The notes: generated by a model from the letters alone, not told the origin. A DNA stretch of 64,000 bases from Mycobacterium sp. BK086 (GCA_004362315.1 SNWL01000003.1:1302001-1366000); one strand, 5' to 3'; positions 52,658 to 60,356 are shown, counted from the first letter of the stretch. Numbers and translations are program-made.

Positions 52658-54385
52658 CTATCTGATTCGTCTGAATACACGCTTCTTGGGCTTCGGAACT
52701 TCGGGCAGCACGTCCATCCGGGCCTGCCAGGACAGGACGCCGGAGACGTTGAGGTCGAACTTGCGATCCGGGTGGATCTTGGTGAGCAGCCAGACCTTCT
52801 CGCCGGTTTCCTCATCGGCGACCAAGGTTGTGTTCTTGCGGCCGGCGTTTCTGGTGTGCCTGGTCAGATCACCGACGGTGCTCGGGTCGCGACCATCGCC
52901 TGGGGCGCTGTTGTGCTTGACACTTCCGCTGGCGATCGCGTCCTCGTAGGCGCTGAGCGCCTTGTACATCCGGCGGCGCTGGTTGGTCCAGAACTCTTCG
53001 ACCTTGTCGGGGTGGTGCGCGGCCCAGGCGCCGACGGTGTAATTCCAGTGCGGCGGATCGGCGTAGAGCTTGAGCACCCGGTACTTGCTGAACAGTTCCT
53101 TGCGCTTCTCGTTGACCTCGTCCTCGTCGACTTCCCAGTCGTCGCCGGCATTGTGGGGTCGCTCCCACAGTCCTTCGGCCTGCTGGAGTCCGGTCTTGAC
53201 GTCGGTGACCACAAAGCCGGTGGCGTCACGCTTGCGGGCGCCGTCGAATCCGATCGTGACGAACGCGCGCAGCGGAATGAACAACTCCGGGGTGTAGAGG
53301 GTGTCCCACTTCTTGACGTCCCAGGCCTGGGCGCCCTGCTGCGTCCAGCGGTTCGTCCACACCCGCTCGAGGTAGGCCTTGTCCGCCTTGGGTTTATCCC
53401 ACCTGCCCGCCAACCGTTCGAGGTCGGTGCGCTCAGCGAGGTCATCCCCTGAGGCTTCGCGGATCGCCGCGATGCGGTCCTCGAACTTGTCCATGTCCCA
53501 GCCGTCGGAGGCCTGGCGGTGGAAATAGAACGTTGACACCGTCGACGATCGCTCGACCTCGCCGCGCGCGACGGCCTCGGCTTCGAAGTGGTCATCCTCA
53601 GCGACCGACTCCTGACCGGGTTCGCCGGCCGTAGTGACAGCCATACTCCACGGGTCCTGCGCGTAGCGCTTGCCGAGGTTTTCATCCATCGTGGTGACGG
53701 CCGCTTTTTCGGTCGGCAGGTAAAGGCGGTGCGTCTCGTCGAACCCGTTGAACGTCGTGCGGCCACCGTCGTTGGTGTCCGGCGCGGTGGCCACCGGGAC
53801 GGCCTTGCCGTCGGCTTTCCCGTCGGGGCCTCTGCGGATGATGCGGTCGACGCCGACGTCGAAGAAGTCCGGGCCCAGGCAGTCATCGCCGCACCAGTGG
53901 CAGCGGTCGCCGTCGCATTCCTTGCAGTAGCAGCGCGCGATTCGGCAGTTCTCGCAGATGAATTTCAGCGCGCCGTAGGCCAGCTCCTCGACCTGGATCT
54001 TGGCGTTCGCCAGCAGCGGGATGAAAGGGTCGACGACGGCGCGGCCGGCTTTGAGTGAGCCGTCGCGGTTGTAGCCGTTGAATCGCACCGGCGCGTACGG
54101 GTGGAGCTCGGCGAACGAGATCTCACCGAGGAACTCGGTCTTGGCTGCGCCCTTCCGGATGGAGACGTTGGTCCGGTTGAAGCGGCGGCGGCCGGCGCGG
54201 TTGGCGCCTTTCGGCCAGTGCTCATACGAGCGGTAGGTGACGTACTGCCAGTCGTCGGCCATCGTGTAGGGCTGACCTTTGAGGTCGCCCGGGCCGAACA
54301 CTGAGTGGGCTTCGAGGAAGTCGCAGACCTGATCGCCCAGAGTCGGCCAGAGGACCTTGTCGTCGGGCGGGACGATCAGCTCCAC
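52658..54385 (-). CDS. Terminase large subunit with Cys-rich insertion
   Basis: 575 residues. ATPase Walker A variant at residues 76-83 (IRKGAAKT), Walker B-like FDETHRL near 215-221, and a nuclease region including VTIGFDGARKRDATGFVV and LYADPPHWNYTV. Residues 144-169 hold eight cysteines (CENCRIARCYCKEC..CHWCGDDC), a probable zinc-binding insertion between the two Walker motifs. It drives DNA packaging with the preceding small subunit, 9 bp upstream. Confidence 0.92.
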   Translation of the reverse strand: MELIVPPDDKVLWPTLGDQVCDFLEAHSVFGPGDLKGQPYTMADDWQYVTYRSYEHWPKGANRAGRRRFNRTNVSIRKGAAKTEFLGEISFAELHPYAPVRFNGYNRDGSLKAGRAVVDPFIPLLANAKIQVEELAYGALKFICENCRIARCYCKECDGDRCHWCGDDCLGPDFFDVGVDRIIRRGPDGKADGKAVPVATAPDTNDGGRTTFNGFDETHRLYLPTEKAAVTTMDENLGKRYAQDPWSMAVTTAGEPGQESVAEDDHFEAEAVARGEVERSSTVSTFYFHRQASDGWDMDKFEDRIAAIREASGDDLAERTDLERLAGRWDKPKADKAYLERVWTNRWTQQGAQAWDVKKWDTLYTPELFIPLRAFVTIGFDGARKRDATGFVVTDVKTGLQQAEGLWERPHNAGDDWEVDEDEVNEKRKELFSKYRVLKLYADPPHWNYTVGAWAAHHPDKVEEFWTNQRRRMYKALSAYEDAIASGSVKHNSAPGDGRDPSTVGDLTRHTRNAGRKNTTLVADEETGEKVWLLTKIHPDRKFDLNVSGVLSWQARMDVLPEVPKPKKRVFRRIR

Positions 54386-54394
54386 GCGGAGCCC

Positions 54395-54874
54395 TTACTT
54401 GACGGCGGCGAGTGCGCGCGCAGCTCGAGGATCGGTGCGCTTCTGCCCGGCCGATCGCGCCGAGCTGGCTGGGCCTTCCCCTGCGCGGCGCGCCGCGGTC
54501 TGTTGGGCGGCGGCCTCGCCGCGTTCGATCTCCCACTGCAGCGACCGGCGCGCCATCGGCGTCAGGCCACACGTCGCGAGCAGCTGCCGGATCTCGCCGG
54601 CCAACGCCTTGCATGTTCCCGCGGTGGTTCCGGGCTTCCAGAACAGCTGCATCAGCTTGGCTGCGAGGTACATCGTGTCGATGTCCGACTCGGTCCATTC
54701 GGGGACCATCGGCGAGGACCAGGCCCGCGTCCACCAATCCCGTACTTGCGGATGCCATTTCGTGCCCGCTGGCAGATCTGGAATCTCTGGATTCTCAACA
54801 GGTTTCAGCGTCGCCCGTGTGGCGGTCTTGTTCCGGCGAGCGCGAACGGACGGGTCCTTCGAATGTGCAGGCAT
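54395..54874 (-). CDS. Terminase small subunit
   Basis: 159 residues. PAGTKWHPQVRDWWTRAWSSPMVPEWTESD and the helical KALAGEIRQLLATCGLTPMARRSLQWEIERGE are features of actinophage small terminases; the C-terminus is basic and Ala-rich. It recognises the packaging site. A start-associated element (GATATAGGAGCCC) lies four bases before the ATG. Confidence 0.85.
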   Translation of the reverse strand: MPAHSKDPSVRARRNKTATRATLKPVENPEIPDLPAGTKWHPQVRDWWTRAWSSPMVPEWTESDIDTMYLAAKLMQLFWKPGTTAGTCKALAGEIRQLLATCGLTPMARRSLQWEIERGEAAAQQTAARRAGEGPASSARSAGQKRTDPRAARALAAVK

Positions 54875-54878
54875 TGGC

Positions 54879-54920
54879 GGGCTCCTATATCAGGACAAAC
54901 GCAGCACCTCCCATAGCGGG
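54879..54920 (-). promoter_or_regulatory. Start-associated-sequence-like element (small terminase gene)
   Basis: GATATAGGAGCCC (54891-54879), four bases from the start, and CCCGCTATGGG (54920-54910) 18 bases upstream of it. The 10-mer ATAGGAGCCC is identical to the cluster K mycobacteriophage start-associated sequence core. Serves as an extended ribosome site and perhaps a regulatory element. Confidence 0.55.
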
Positions 54921-55021
54921 AATGTGTTGTGGCACAGCATGTTTCGCTGGACATCAGCGCGATTTCGCCCCGGATCCGATTTTTCGGGAAGCGTACAGAG
55001 CTTTTTTTGCAGAACTACGCG

Positions 55022-55081
55022 GCGAGGGCGAGGGCTACCCGGGGGGACCTGGTACCCCTGGGGGGTGCGGCTCGCCCTCGC
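55022..55081. repeat. Large inverted repeat near terminase; packaging-site candidate
   Basis: GCGAGGGCGAG at 55022-55032 and its perfect complement CTCGCCCTCGC at 55071-55081, with a G/C-tract-rich centre (GGGGGGACCTGGTACCCC). It overlaps the end of the HNH gene and precedes the small terminase. Could be a cos/pac feature or a terminator; no T-tract follows. Confidence 0.4.
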
Positions 55082-55442
55082 GCGGCGGCTCAGGCAGTCC
55101 GCGGTCAGCGGTCAGCGCCTTGAGGTCGTTGCAAGCACGGCACGCTGCTCGTGCGTTGTGCTCGTCGAGCGCCAGGCTCGGACGCCGGGACGCTGGCTTC
55201 TCTTTGTCGACCACCGTCGCGTGCCCGGTGCACACACCGACGTATCGGATCTGGCACTGGCGACCATCGCGATCGAGGATAAAGGTGCGGAACTGCTGCC
55301 ACTCCCAGCTCGACGTCGCCTTGCTCGACGCTGTCCGTTCACCCTGCCAAGCGACCGTATGCGTTGGGCAGTAACGACGGTTGACGATCAGCTCTCGGCA
55401 CGTTCCCTTACCGCCAGGACAGCGGCGTGGCGCTCGTGGCAC
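55035..55442 (-). CDS. HNH endonuclease
   Basis: 135 residues from GTG 55442, adjoining the upstream stop (TAGGTG). HNH region: FILDRDGRQCQIRYVGVCTGHATVVDKEKP.. then EHNARAACRACNDLKA with the CxxC and terminal H/N pair. An N-terminal CPGGKGTC and CPTH add Cys. HNH nucleases next to terminase genes assist cos cleavage in many siphoviruses, so a packaging role is likely. Confidence 0.85.
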   Translation of the reverse strand: MPRAPRRCPGGKGTCRELIVNRRYCPTHTVAWQGERTASSKATSSWEWQQFRTFILDRDGRQCQIRYVGVCTGHATVVDKEKPASRRPSLALDEHNARAACRACNDLKALTADRGLPEPPREGEPHPPGVPGPPG

Positions 55443-55709
55443 CTAGCGCCTGAGGTGTGCCAGTGCCTGGCTGAGCAGGCCGTCGGTGACGTAGACGGGT
55501 TGTGAACCGTCCTTGGGGAAGTGACTGGTGATGCCGCATCGGTCACCGTCAGAGTCGATGTACATCGACCCAACAACCAGGACGTAGTCCGTTGGTATCG
55601 CCGGTGGATCACCCGGGTTATCGGTGTCGCGCTCCAGCAGCCGGAACAGCTCCGTCGCTGCCTCATCTAGCTTGCTGTAGGCCTTACGCCAATGCTCGTC
55701 CTGGCTCAT
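55443..55709 (-). CDS. Hypothetical phage protein, first late-operon gene
   Basis: 88 residues from ATG 55709, chosen because GGGAGG lies five bases before it; the longer frame to 55790 runs through a terminator hairpin and a palindrome. A helical N-terminus (WRKAYSKLDEAATELFRLLERD) and a beta-rich C-terminus (YVLVVGSMYIDSDGDRCGITSHF). Not recognised. Confidence 0.65.
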   Translation of the reverse strand: MSQDEHWRKAYSKLDEAATELFRLLERDTDNPGDPPAIPTDYVLVVGSMYIDSDGDRCGITSHFPKDGSQPVYVTDGLLSQALAHLRR

Positions 55710-55730
55710 CGCAGCCTCCCGCAAAACGAA

Positions 55731-55763
55731 ACGGACCAGGCCCTGATTTTGGGCATGGTCCGT
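55731..55763 (-). terminator. Strong hairpin between early and late genes
   Basis: ACGGACCA pairs with TGGTCCGT and GCCC with GGGC around a 7-nt loop (one G/A mismatch); on the minus strand TTCGTTTTG follows. It would end early transcription just before the late operon, or act as an antitermination checkpoint. Confidence 0.65.
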
Positions 55764-55775
55764 CGACGTCAACAT

Positions 55776-55789
55776 TGTTGCACGCAACA
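55776..55789. promoter_or_regulatory. TGTTGC-AC-GCAACA palindrome
   Basis: A 6-bp perfect palindrome containing the TTGCAC half-site and followed by TCGC, so that GCAACATCGC is identical to one arm of site D in the 61.7-kb array. Placed just upstream of the hairpin at the early/late boundary; a candidate site for the same DNA-binding protein. Confidence 0.45.
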
Positions 55790-55826
55790 TCGCAGGTTGT
55801 CACGCAATTCGTGCCGTGTCGGTGTG

Positions 55827-57077
55827 TCACTGGTCGCCCGACGCTTGTGCGGCCCTGCGGTCGTTGTCCAGCCTGCGGGCGGTCGTGGAGCGCGTGCTGG
55901 TGTTGGCTTTGGCGTACTCGTAGACCTCGCTCGCCAGGTACAGGCTGGAGCCGTCATCAGCGGTGATGGGCTTGCTGATGTGGCCGCGGAAGGCCCAGGA
56001 CCGCACCGTGGCCGGCGCGACGCCGACGAGCGCGGCTATGTCCTTGTCGGACATGAACTCCCCCGGAGCGGGTGTGTTCTGGGCGGCCAGGATGGTGGCT
56101 GCGAATTCTGCAGCGGTCACATCAGGGCAGTCCAGTGCCAGGGATATCTGCCACTCCCGCTGCGCCAGCAGCCACTCAGCTAGCTCGGCGCGCGCCTTCG
56201 TCTTGGCCAGCTCTTTTTCGAGCTTTTCGCGTTCCATCTCGTCCTTCCGAACCCAGATCAGGGTTAGATTCCGGTACTGCTCGTAGGGCCAGTCCAATTT
56301 GCAGTTCGCGCAGTTGATCTGGTCGATCTCTTTGTGGCCTGGTTGCTTCTCGTGACGGCGGGTCAGCGACCGGCTGGCGTTGCAGCGTGGGCACGGGAGC
56401 GACAGCCATTCCTTGTCGCCAGGGCTGGTGAGGGCCAGCAGTTTCCGGGCACGGCGGCGCAGCACAGTGAGGTGCTGGGCGATCTGCAGGCCTGTGTAGT
56501 CGTCCACGACGGTGTTCGGGATGTACACCGTGCCGAACTCAGACTGGTACTCAACAGATTCGCCAGGGAAATCGGTCTCAGCGGCCCCCAACCACACCGA
56601 CACCTCGCAGTCCCCAAGACTGAGCAACGTGTCCACGTGCGGGCCAATCAGGGCCGTGCACGCCACCAGTGTGCGGATCTGCTCGGTGTCGCTGTTGTTC
56701 GTCGGCTTAGGCGCTGACGCGTTCAGTGTGTCGGCAACCGCGGCGGCGGCGCCCACCATCCACTCGACAATCGACACCTTCAACGCATCGACATCGGTGT
56801 TGACGTTGATCGGCGCCGACGGTGACCCTGACACCTTCTGGCTGATCCGCCGGCCGCTATCGCCGATGGCCACATGCAGCGACAGCCACGTCTCAACCAT
56901 GTCGTCGATAGCCCGCTCGAACGCGTACAAGCAGGCCTCACACACAGAGCTGGGCTCCGACGTCAACGCTGGCTGATGCTGGCCGTCGGCGAACACCCGG
57001 CCGCGGCAGTCCTCACCAGACAGGCAGCGGTGGATCTCGCTGTCCGGGCGGGCGTCGCTCGTCGACTTCTCAAACAC
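55827..57077 (-). CDS. Zinc-ribbon protein with C-terminal helix-turn-helix
   Basis: 416 residues from GTG 57077 (GGGGG upstream, 8 bp after the preceding stop). Three Cys pairs: CEACLYAF near the N-terminus, then CPRC and NCANCKLDW forming a zinc ribbon in the middle. The C-terminus has an excisionase/MerR-like winged helix (MSDKDIAALVGVAPATVRSWAFRGHI.. YLASEVYEYAKA). Probably a DNA-binding phage protein; length and combination are unusual. Ends upstream of the terminator and late operon, so a late regulator is possible. Confidence 0.65.
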   Translation of the reverse strand: MFEKSTSDARPDSEIHRCLSGEDCRGRVFADGQHQPALTSEPSSVCEACLYAFERAIDDMVETWLSLHVAIGDSGRRISQKVSGSPSAPINVNTDVDALKVSIVEWMVGAAAAVADTLNASAPKPTNNSDTEQIRTLVACTALIGPHVDTLLSLGDCEVSVWLGAAETDFPGESVEYQSEFGTVYIPNTVVDDYTGLQIAQHLTVLRRRARKLLALTSPGDKEWLSLPCPRCNASRSLTRRHEKQPGHKEIDQINCANCKLDWPYEQYRNLTLIWVRKDEMEREKLEKELAKTKARAELAEWLLAQREWQISLALDCPDVTAAEFAATILAAQNTPAPGEFMSDKDIAALVGVAPATVRSWAFRGHISKPITADDGSSLYLASEVYEYAKANTSTRSTTARRLDNDRRAAQASGDQ

Positions 57078-57085
57078 GCTGCCCC

Positions 57086-57409
57086 CTAATCCGATTCCGA
57101 GGTGCTTAGGCTGGCCGCGACGTTCTCCACCTCGGCGTGATTGTGTTTGTGGCACGGTCTGATTGGGTTGCGATAGCAGAGCGTCCAGTGGCGGTCCCGC
57201 CAACTCCACGTCCAAACCCGCAACAGGTCGGCGCCGCGGCGCTCCTGGGCCTCAAGATCGCGATGCGGCTCACGCCGGATGTGTGCGCGCGCCGCATACC
57301 GGGCGGTCCGGTCGCTGCGGTAAACCCCCAAGATCGTCAACGACTCCTCGTAATCCTGGACCGGGTCGACCAGCACCCACGCCCGATGGCTGTGCTCGGT
57401 AGCAGTCAC
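57086..57409 (-). CDS. Hypothetical phage protein, 107 aa
   Basis: GTG start. Contains RAWVLVDPVQDYEESLTILGVYRSDRTARYAARAHI and WTWSWRDRHWTLC. Basic, soluble-looking, no recognised motif. The upstream reading frame's stop overlaps its start (GTGA). Confidence 0.55.
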   Translation of the reverse strand: MTATEHSHRAWVLVDPVQDYEESLTILGVYRSDRTARYAARAHIRREPHRDLEAQERRGADLLRVWTWSWRDRHWTLCYRNPIRPCHKHNHAEVENVAASLSTSESD

Positions 57410-57449
57410 GCTTTTGTTCGTCCTCTCGTGCTGATAACGGGTTCATATG

Positions 57450-57798
57450 TCAGGTTGACGGCTGCTCGCTGGTTTGCCGACCGATAGGCGGGTCGTACTC
57501 GTTTTGCCCGCAGTGTCCGCACGTTCGACTCTGGCCCTGATATCGCTCCCCAACGTCGATTGGCTCCCATTCGCCCCACTGATGGCCGAGCGTGGCGCAG
57601 GCCGATTGCTCGACGCATCGGGCGCACATCAAAAACCCTGTCGCCGGTCACCACCCAGTCGCTGTTGTGCAGCTCTTGCTCCAGGGCTTCACGGGTCTCG
57701 AAGTGGACTGCCCCGCCGTCGTCGTCGTAGCCGCCGAATGGCTCGTTGCATTCGTCGTCGTCGCAGCGGGCCTCAAAGCAGCTTGTCTGCTTGATCAC
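57450..57798 (-). pseudogene. Zinc-ribbon protein gene with apparent single-base frameshift
   Basis: The first frame (from GTG 57798) gives CFEARCDDDECNEPFGGYDDD..DWVVTGDRVF; at a run of five T's on the minus strand (57635-57631) sense continues in the next frame as LMCARCVEQSACATLGHQWGEWEP..CGHCGQNEYDPP, ending at 57450. With four T's the two parts would read through as GDRVLMCARC, giving a protein with several CxxC knuckles like those common in actinophages. Frame one alone degenerates into Arg-rich shadow sequence and stops at 57406. Mutation, sequencing error or programmed slippage are all possible. Confidence 0.65.
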
Positions 57799-58418
57799 TG
57801 GCTCAACCGAGCCTTGCCCGCGTGGACCATCTCAGCAAGGTTCTCCCAGACCGCAGCCCAATCCCCGTCCCCGTCTTCACCGATCAGGTGGTGGAGGCCG
57901 GTAATGTCCAGGACGTCCTGGTTCTGGCGGCGGATTATCTTGCCGCACTCCTCGCCCCCCCGCTTCAGTTGCTCGACTTCAGCTTTGAGTCGTTCGATGA
58001 CACCCGTTGCCGACTCATCACGTCGGCGGAATTCCGCTATCAGCTGCTCCTGGCGCTCGACTTCGCTCAGCAGCTCGGGTACGAGAGTCCTGGCTGCTGC
58101 GATGAACTCGGCGTTACGCTCACTCGTCGGACCATCACCGGTGACCGCCGGCACGATATACGCGTACTTGGGATCCGGGCTCTCCGCGATGAGCACGTGG
58201 AGCTGCTCGCCACCGACCAGGGTCCCCGCCATGAACTGGGCGTGGGTCTCTGTGTCATCGTGAGGTGCCGTCCGGCGCTCCCACGGCGCGGGCGTGATGC
58301 CTTCCAATGCTGCCTTGGTTCGGTCGACGAGCGTGGCACGCCAGCACCACCAGCACTCCCGGTCGAATCCCTCAGCGTGTCCACCGATGTAGCTGCACTC
58401 GGCTGTCGTTCCGGTCAT
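57795..58418 (-). CDS. Ea22-like phage protein
   Basis: 207 residues. ALEGITPAPWERRT..AEFIAAARTLVPELLSEVERQEQLI is the signature arrangement of ead/Ea22-like proteins; a coiled coil (RRRDESATGVIERLKAEVEQLKR) follows. An N-terminal REWCWR-like stretch (DRECWWCW) adds a CxxC pair. Ea22 in lambda-like phages is an early protein affecting the lysis-lysogeny balance; the role here is unknown. Confidence 0.7.
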   Translation of the reverse strand: MTGTTAECSYIGGHAEGFDRECWWCWRATLVDRTKAALEGITPAPWERRTAPHDDTETHAQFMAGTLVGGEQLHVLIAESPDPKYAYIVPAVTGDGPTSERNAEFIAAARTLVPELLSEVERQEQLIAEFRRRDESATGVIERLKAEVEQLKRGGEECGKIIRRQNQDVLDITGLHHLIGEDGDGDWAAVWENLAEMVHAGKARLSQ

Positions 58419-58747
58419 TCTTGATCACCTCTCAGTGCGCGGATGGCCCGGCGGACCCTCTCAGCGGCGTTGTCGTCGTTATCCATCAGGTGGGCATGGT
58501 GGCGCGGTCCGATCCACTCCCGAACGAACGCGTCGAAGGCGCCCACCGCCTCCTCGACGGGGTCCGTTAGGAATTCGATCGCCGAGAGGTCGGCGTTCGA
58601 TGCGTGGAAGATCTCGCCGCGCTCGCACATCTCCTGGAACCGTTGGTTGGCCGCCTTGCCCGCTTCGGACTGGTCCCACTCGGCCAACTTCACAGGGTCA
58701 ATCCCCATGTCCTGCAACGACCGAGCTATCTGATCGTCAGATGTCAT
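58415..58747 (-). CDS. Small phage protein with shared C-terminal module (copy 1)
   Basis: 110 residues. N-part acidic and helical; C-terminal HHAHLMDNDDNAAERVRRAIRAL is almost identical to the end of the 113-aa gene at 59671-60012. The repeat is also at DNA level. No function recognised. Overlaps the Ea22-like gene by four bases. Confidence 0.6.
   Translation of the reverse strand: MTSDDQIARSLQDMGIDPVKLAEWDQSEAGKAANQRFQEMCERGEIFHASNADLSAIEFLTDPVEEAVGAFDAFVREWIGPRHHAHLMDNDDNAAERVRRAIRALRGDQE
58436..58503 (-). repeat. 68-bp direct repeat, copy 1
   Basis: Matches 59683-59750 at 61 of 68 positions in the same orientation; most differences are silent or conservative in the encoded C-terminal module. 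Confidence 0.75.
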
Positions 58748-58805
58748 GCTCTATTTTTTCCTTTGCTGGATGTGGTCGGATTCAGCCGATAACCGGGGCG
58801 GGCGG

Positions 58806-58988
58806 TCATTCGTCGCGGTCGTACTTCGACTCGTCGCAGTCATCGCCGGGATGCGCCGGGCAGTCCGGCTTTCCGATGATTCGCTCGTCGGGATATGCGG
58901 GATGCCACAGGCAGATGCACTTCACATATTCGCAGTGGACGGCCTGGATCATCGAGGCGAGGGCATCGACTCTCGGCGTTGCGCTCAT
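58806..58988 (-). CDS. Cys-containing small protein, 60 aa
   Basis: Started at ATG 58988, one base after the previous stop. IQAVHCEYVKCICLWHP and KPDCPAHPGDDC give a small metal-binding-like Cys/His set. Not recognised. Confidence 0.55.
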   Translation of the reverse strand: MSATPRVDALASMIQAVHCEYVKCICLWHPAYPDERIIGKPDCPAHPGDDCDESKYDRDE

Positions 58989-58989
58989 G

Positions 58990-59259
58990 TCAGCTGTCCG
59001 GGTTCCGGCCGCGCCAACGCGGTGACAGGGACATCGCCACGTAGCCCGGTTCAAGCCCGAACTGGCCACCGGGCACCAAATGGGTCACGCACCGTAGGCA
59101 CGACCGTCCCGAGTAACCGGACTCTGGGCTCCACTCGGCAAGTCTCAGCAGATCGCCGACCTTGAACCCTCGGTCGTCCTTACGGAGTTCGACCGTCTTT
59201 ACCTTCGACTGGATCGCTTCGAACATGTCCGGCCACGTCTTGAGATCGTGAATTGTCAC
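58990..59259 (-). CDS. DUF3850 (ASCH-like) protein
   Basis: 89 residues from GTG 59259. HDLKTWPDMFEAIQSKVKTVELRKDDRGFKVGDLLRLAEW and GLEPGYVAMSL are the diagnostic DUF3850 pattern; this group has an ASCH/PUA-like fold that may bind RNA. CLRC in the middle could bind a metal. Common in phage early regions; function untested. Confidence 0.85.
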   Translation of the reverse strand: MTIHDLKTWPDMFEAIQSKVKTVELRKDDRGFKVGDLLRLAEWSPESGYSGRSCLRCVTHLVPGGQFGLEPGYVAMSLSPRWRGRNPDS

Positions 59260-59316
59260 ATCATTCTCCTAGTTTGCTGTCTGTGCCGATAAACCTGCGA
59301 ATCGTTGGATCAGCCG

Positions 59317-59667
59317 TTAGTAGTACGAGGATTCGGGGTCGGGCCTATCTGACGCCTTCAGTGCAGCCGCAGCATTCCGCAGCAACGTAGCTACAGCCGC
59401 TTTGAGATTGCTGCCGCCCAGATCAAATCCGTTGTCCAAGTTCGACGCTGCGCGCTCGAACATTGTGGCGTCAGAGTCGCATGGGCCCTTGAATGCCACA
59501 GTGGGGATGGTCACGGGAAGCTGTCGGTGACCATCGGGGACCGGGCAATGTTCGAGAATCAGCTCGGTGCCGACATGACGCCAATGCCGGCCATCGTGAT
59601 AAACACAGCCCTTACACACTGGGCAATGCCGTCCCGCGCTCGCCGCGGTCTCGTCGTTAGGCTTCAC
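59317..59667 (-). CDS. Hypothetical phage protein with N-terminal Cys/His knuckle
   Basis: 116 residues. RHCPVCKGCVYHDGRHWRH near the start suggests a zinc knuckle; the C-half is helical (GGSNLKAAVATLLRNAAAALKA). Unknown. Confidence 0.55.
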   Translation of the reverse strand: MKPNDETAASAGRHCPVCKGCVYHDGRHWRHVGTELILEHCPVPDGHRQLPVTIPTVAFKGPCDSDATMFERAASNLDNGFDLGGSNLKAAVATLLRNAAAALKASDRPDPESSYY

Positions 59668-59670
59668 GAC

Positions 59671-60012
59671 TCACCCCTCACCTGCGCGGATGGCCCGGCG
59701 GACTCTCTCAGCGGCGTTATCGTCGCTGTCCATCAGATGGGCGTGGTGACCCAGCGCCTCAAGCTGGCCGTCCGAGATGCCCAGCGCGACAGGGATGTTC
59801 TCGTGATTCGCCCACGAATCCCGCTCGACCCCGTTGTCAAGGGCCTGCGAGAACAGGCACTCCCTCAGATCCAGACCGGACTCGAAACACTCACGTGAGT
59901 GCAGGATGTAGATCTTCTGATCCGCCGTCACCATCCGGCCAAGATGGAACGTCGGATGCCGATCAACACCCACAATCTGCTCAATGTCCCCAGCCGGAAC
60001 GAGATCCGTCAT
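59671..60012 (-). CDS. Small phage protein with shared C-terminal module (copy 2)
   Basis: 113 residues. VPAGDIEQIVGVDRHPTFHLGRMVTADQKIYILHSREC at the N-terminus; C-terminal HHAHLMDSDDNAAERVRRAIRA matches copy 1 at 58415-58747, while the N-terminal parts are unrelated. Suggests module exchange. Overlaps the next upstream gene by four bases. Confidence 0.6.
   Translation of the reverse strand: MTDLVPAGDIEQIVGVDRHPTFHLGRMVTADQKIYILHSRECFESGLDLRECLFSQALDNGVERDSWANHENIPVALGISDGQLEALGHHAHLMDSDDNAAERVRRAIRAGEG
59683..59750 (-). repeat. 68-bp direct repeat, copy 2
   Basis: Direct repeat partner of 58436-58503, encoding the common C-terminal module of two adjacent small genes. Confidence 0.75.
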
Positions 60013-60356
60013 TGCGGGCCCCGGCGCGCCAGCTCGACGTCGAGAGCCGCGGCGATCAACGCGCCAGCCTTCGCCAAGCTCTCCACCGCGTCATCAGAGG
60101 GGCTGAAGGTCGATGCGTCCCACGGCCACCACGCGTCCGGGCCCTCACGGTCCCCCAGGTCCTCGCCCGCGGCCTCCGCGATCCGATCCTGCGCCTGCGC
60201 GGCGTAGGCGAACGCAGCCCGGATCAGCTCGTCGGGGCCATGCTCGGCATCGTGGTCGGGGGTATAACCCGTCACGATCTGGCGGGCCCGCTCGGCAGCG
60301 ATCCAGCGCAGCCCCTCGGCGTTGACCTCGATGGTGTGACCCTGCAACTCAGGCAT
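60009..60356 (-). CDS. Phage protein with GYTPDHDxxH motif
   Basis: 115 residues from ATG 60356. AEGLRWIAAERARQIVTGYTPDHDAEHGPDELIRAAFAYAAQAQ matches a widespread phage family with an ERxRQ..GYTPxHD..H core, helical and possibly metal-binding. Function not established. Confidence 0.65.
   Translation of the reverse strand: MPELQGHTIEVNAEGLRWIAAERARQIVTGYTPDHDAEHGPDELIRAAFAYAAQAQDRIAEAAGEDLGDREGPDAWWPWDASTFSPSDDAVESLAKAGALIAAALDVELARRGPQ

Noticed and set aside
57406..57798. Single 130-aa protein from the first frame
   Set aside because: Sequence after GDRVF becomes Arg-rich and motif-free, while the neighbouring frame carries the CxxC motifs; the GTGA overlap with the next gene is easily due to chance.
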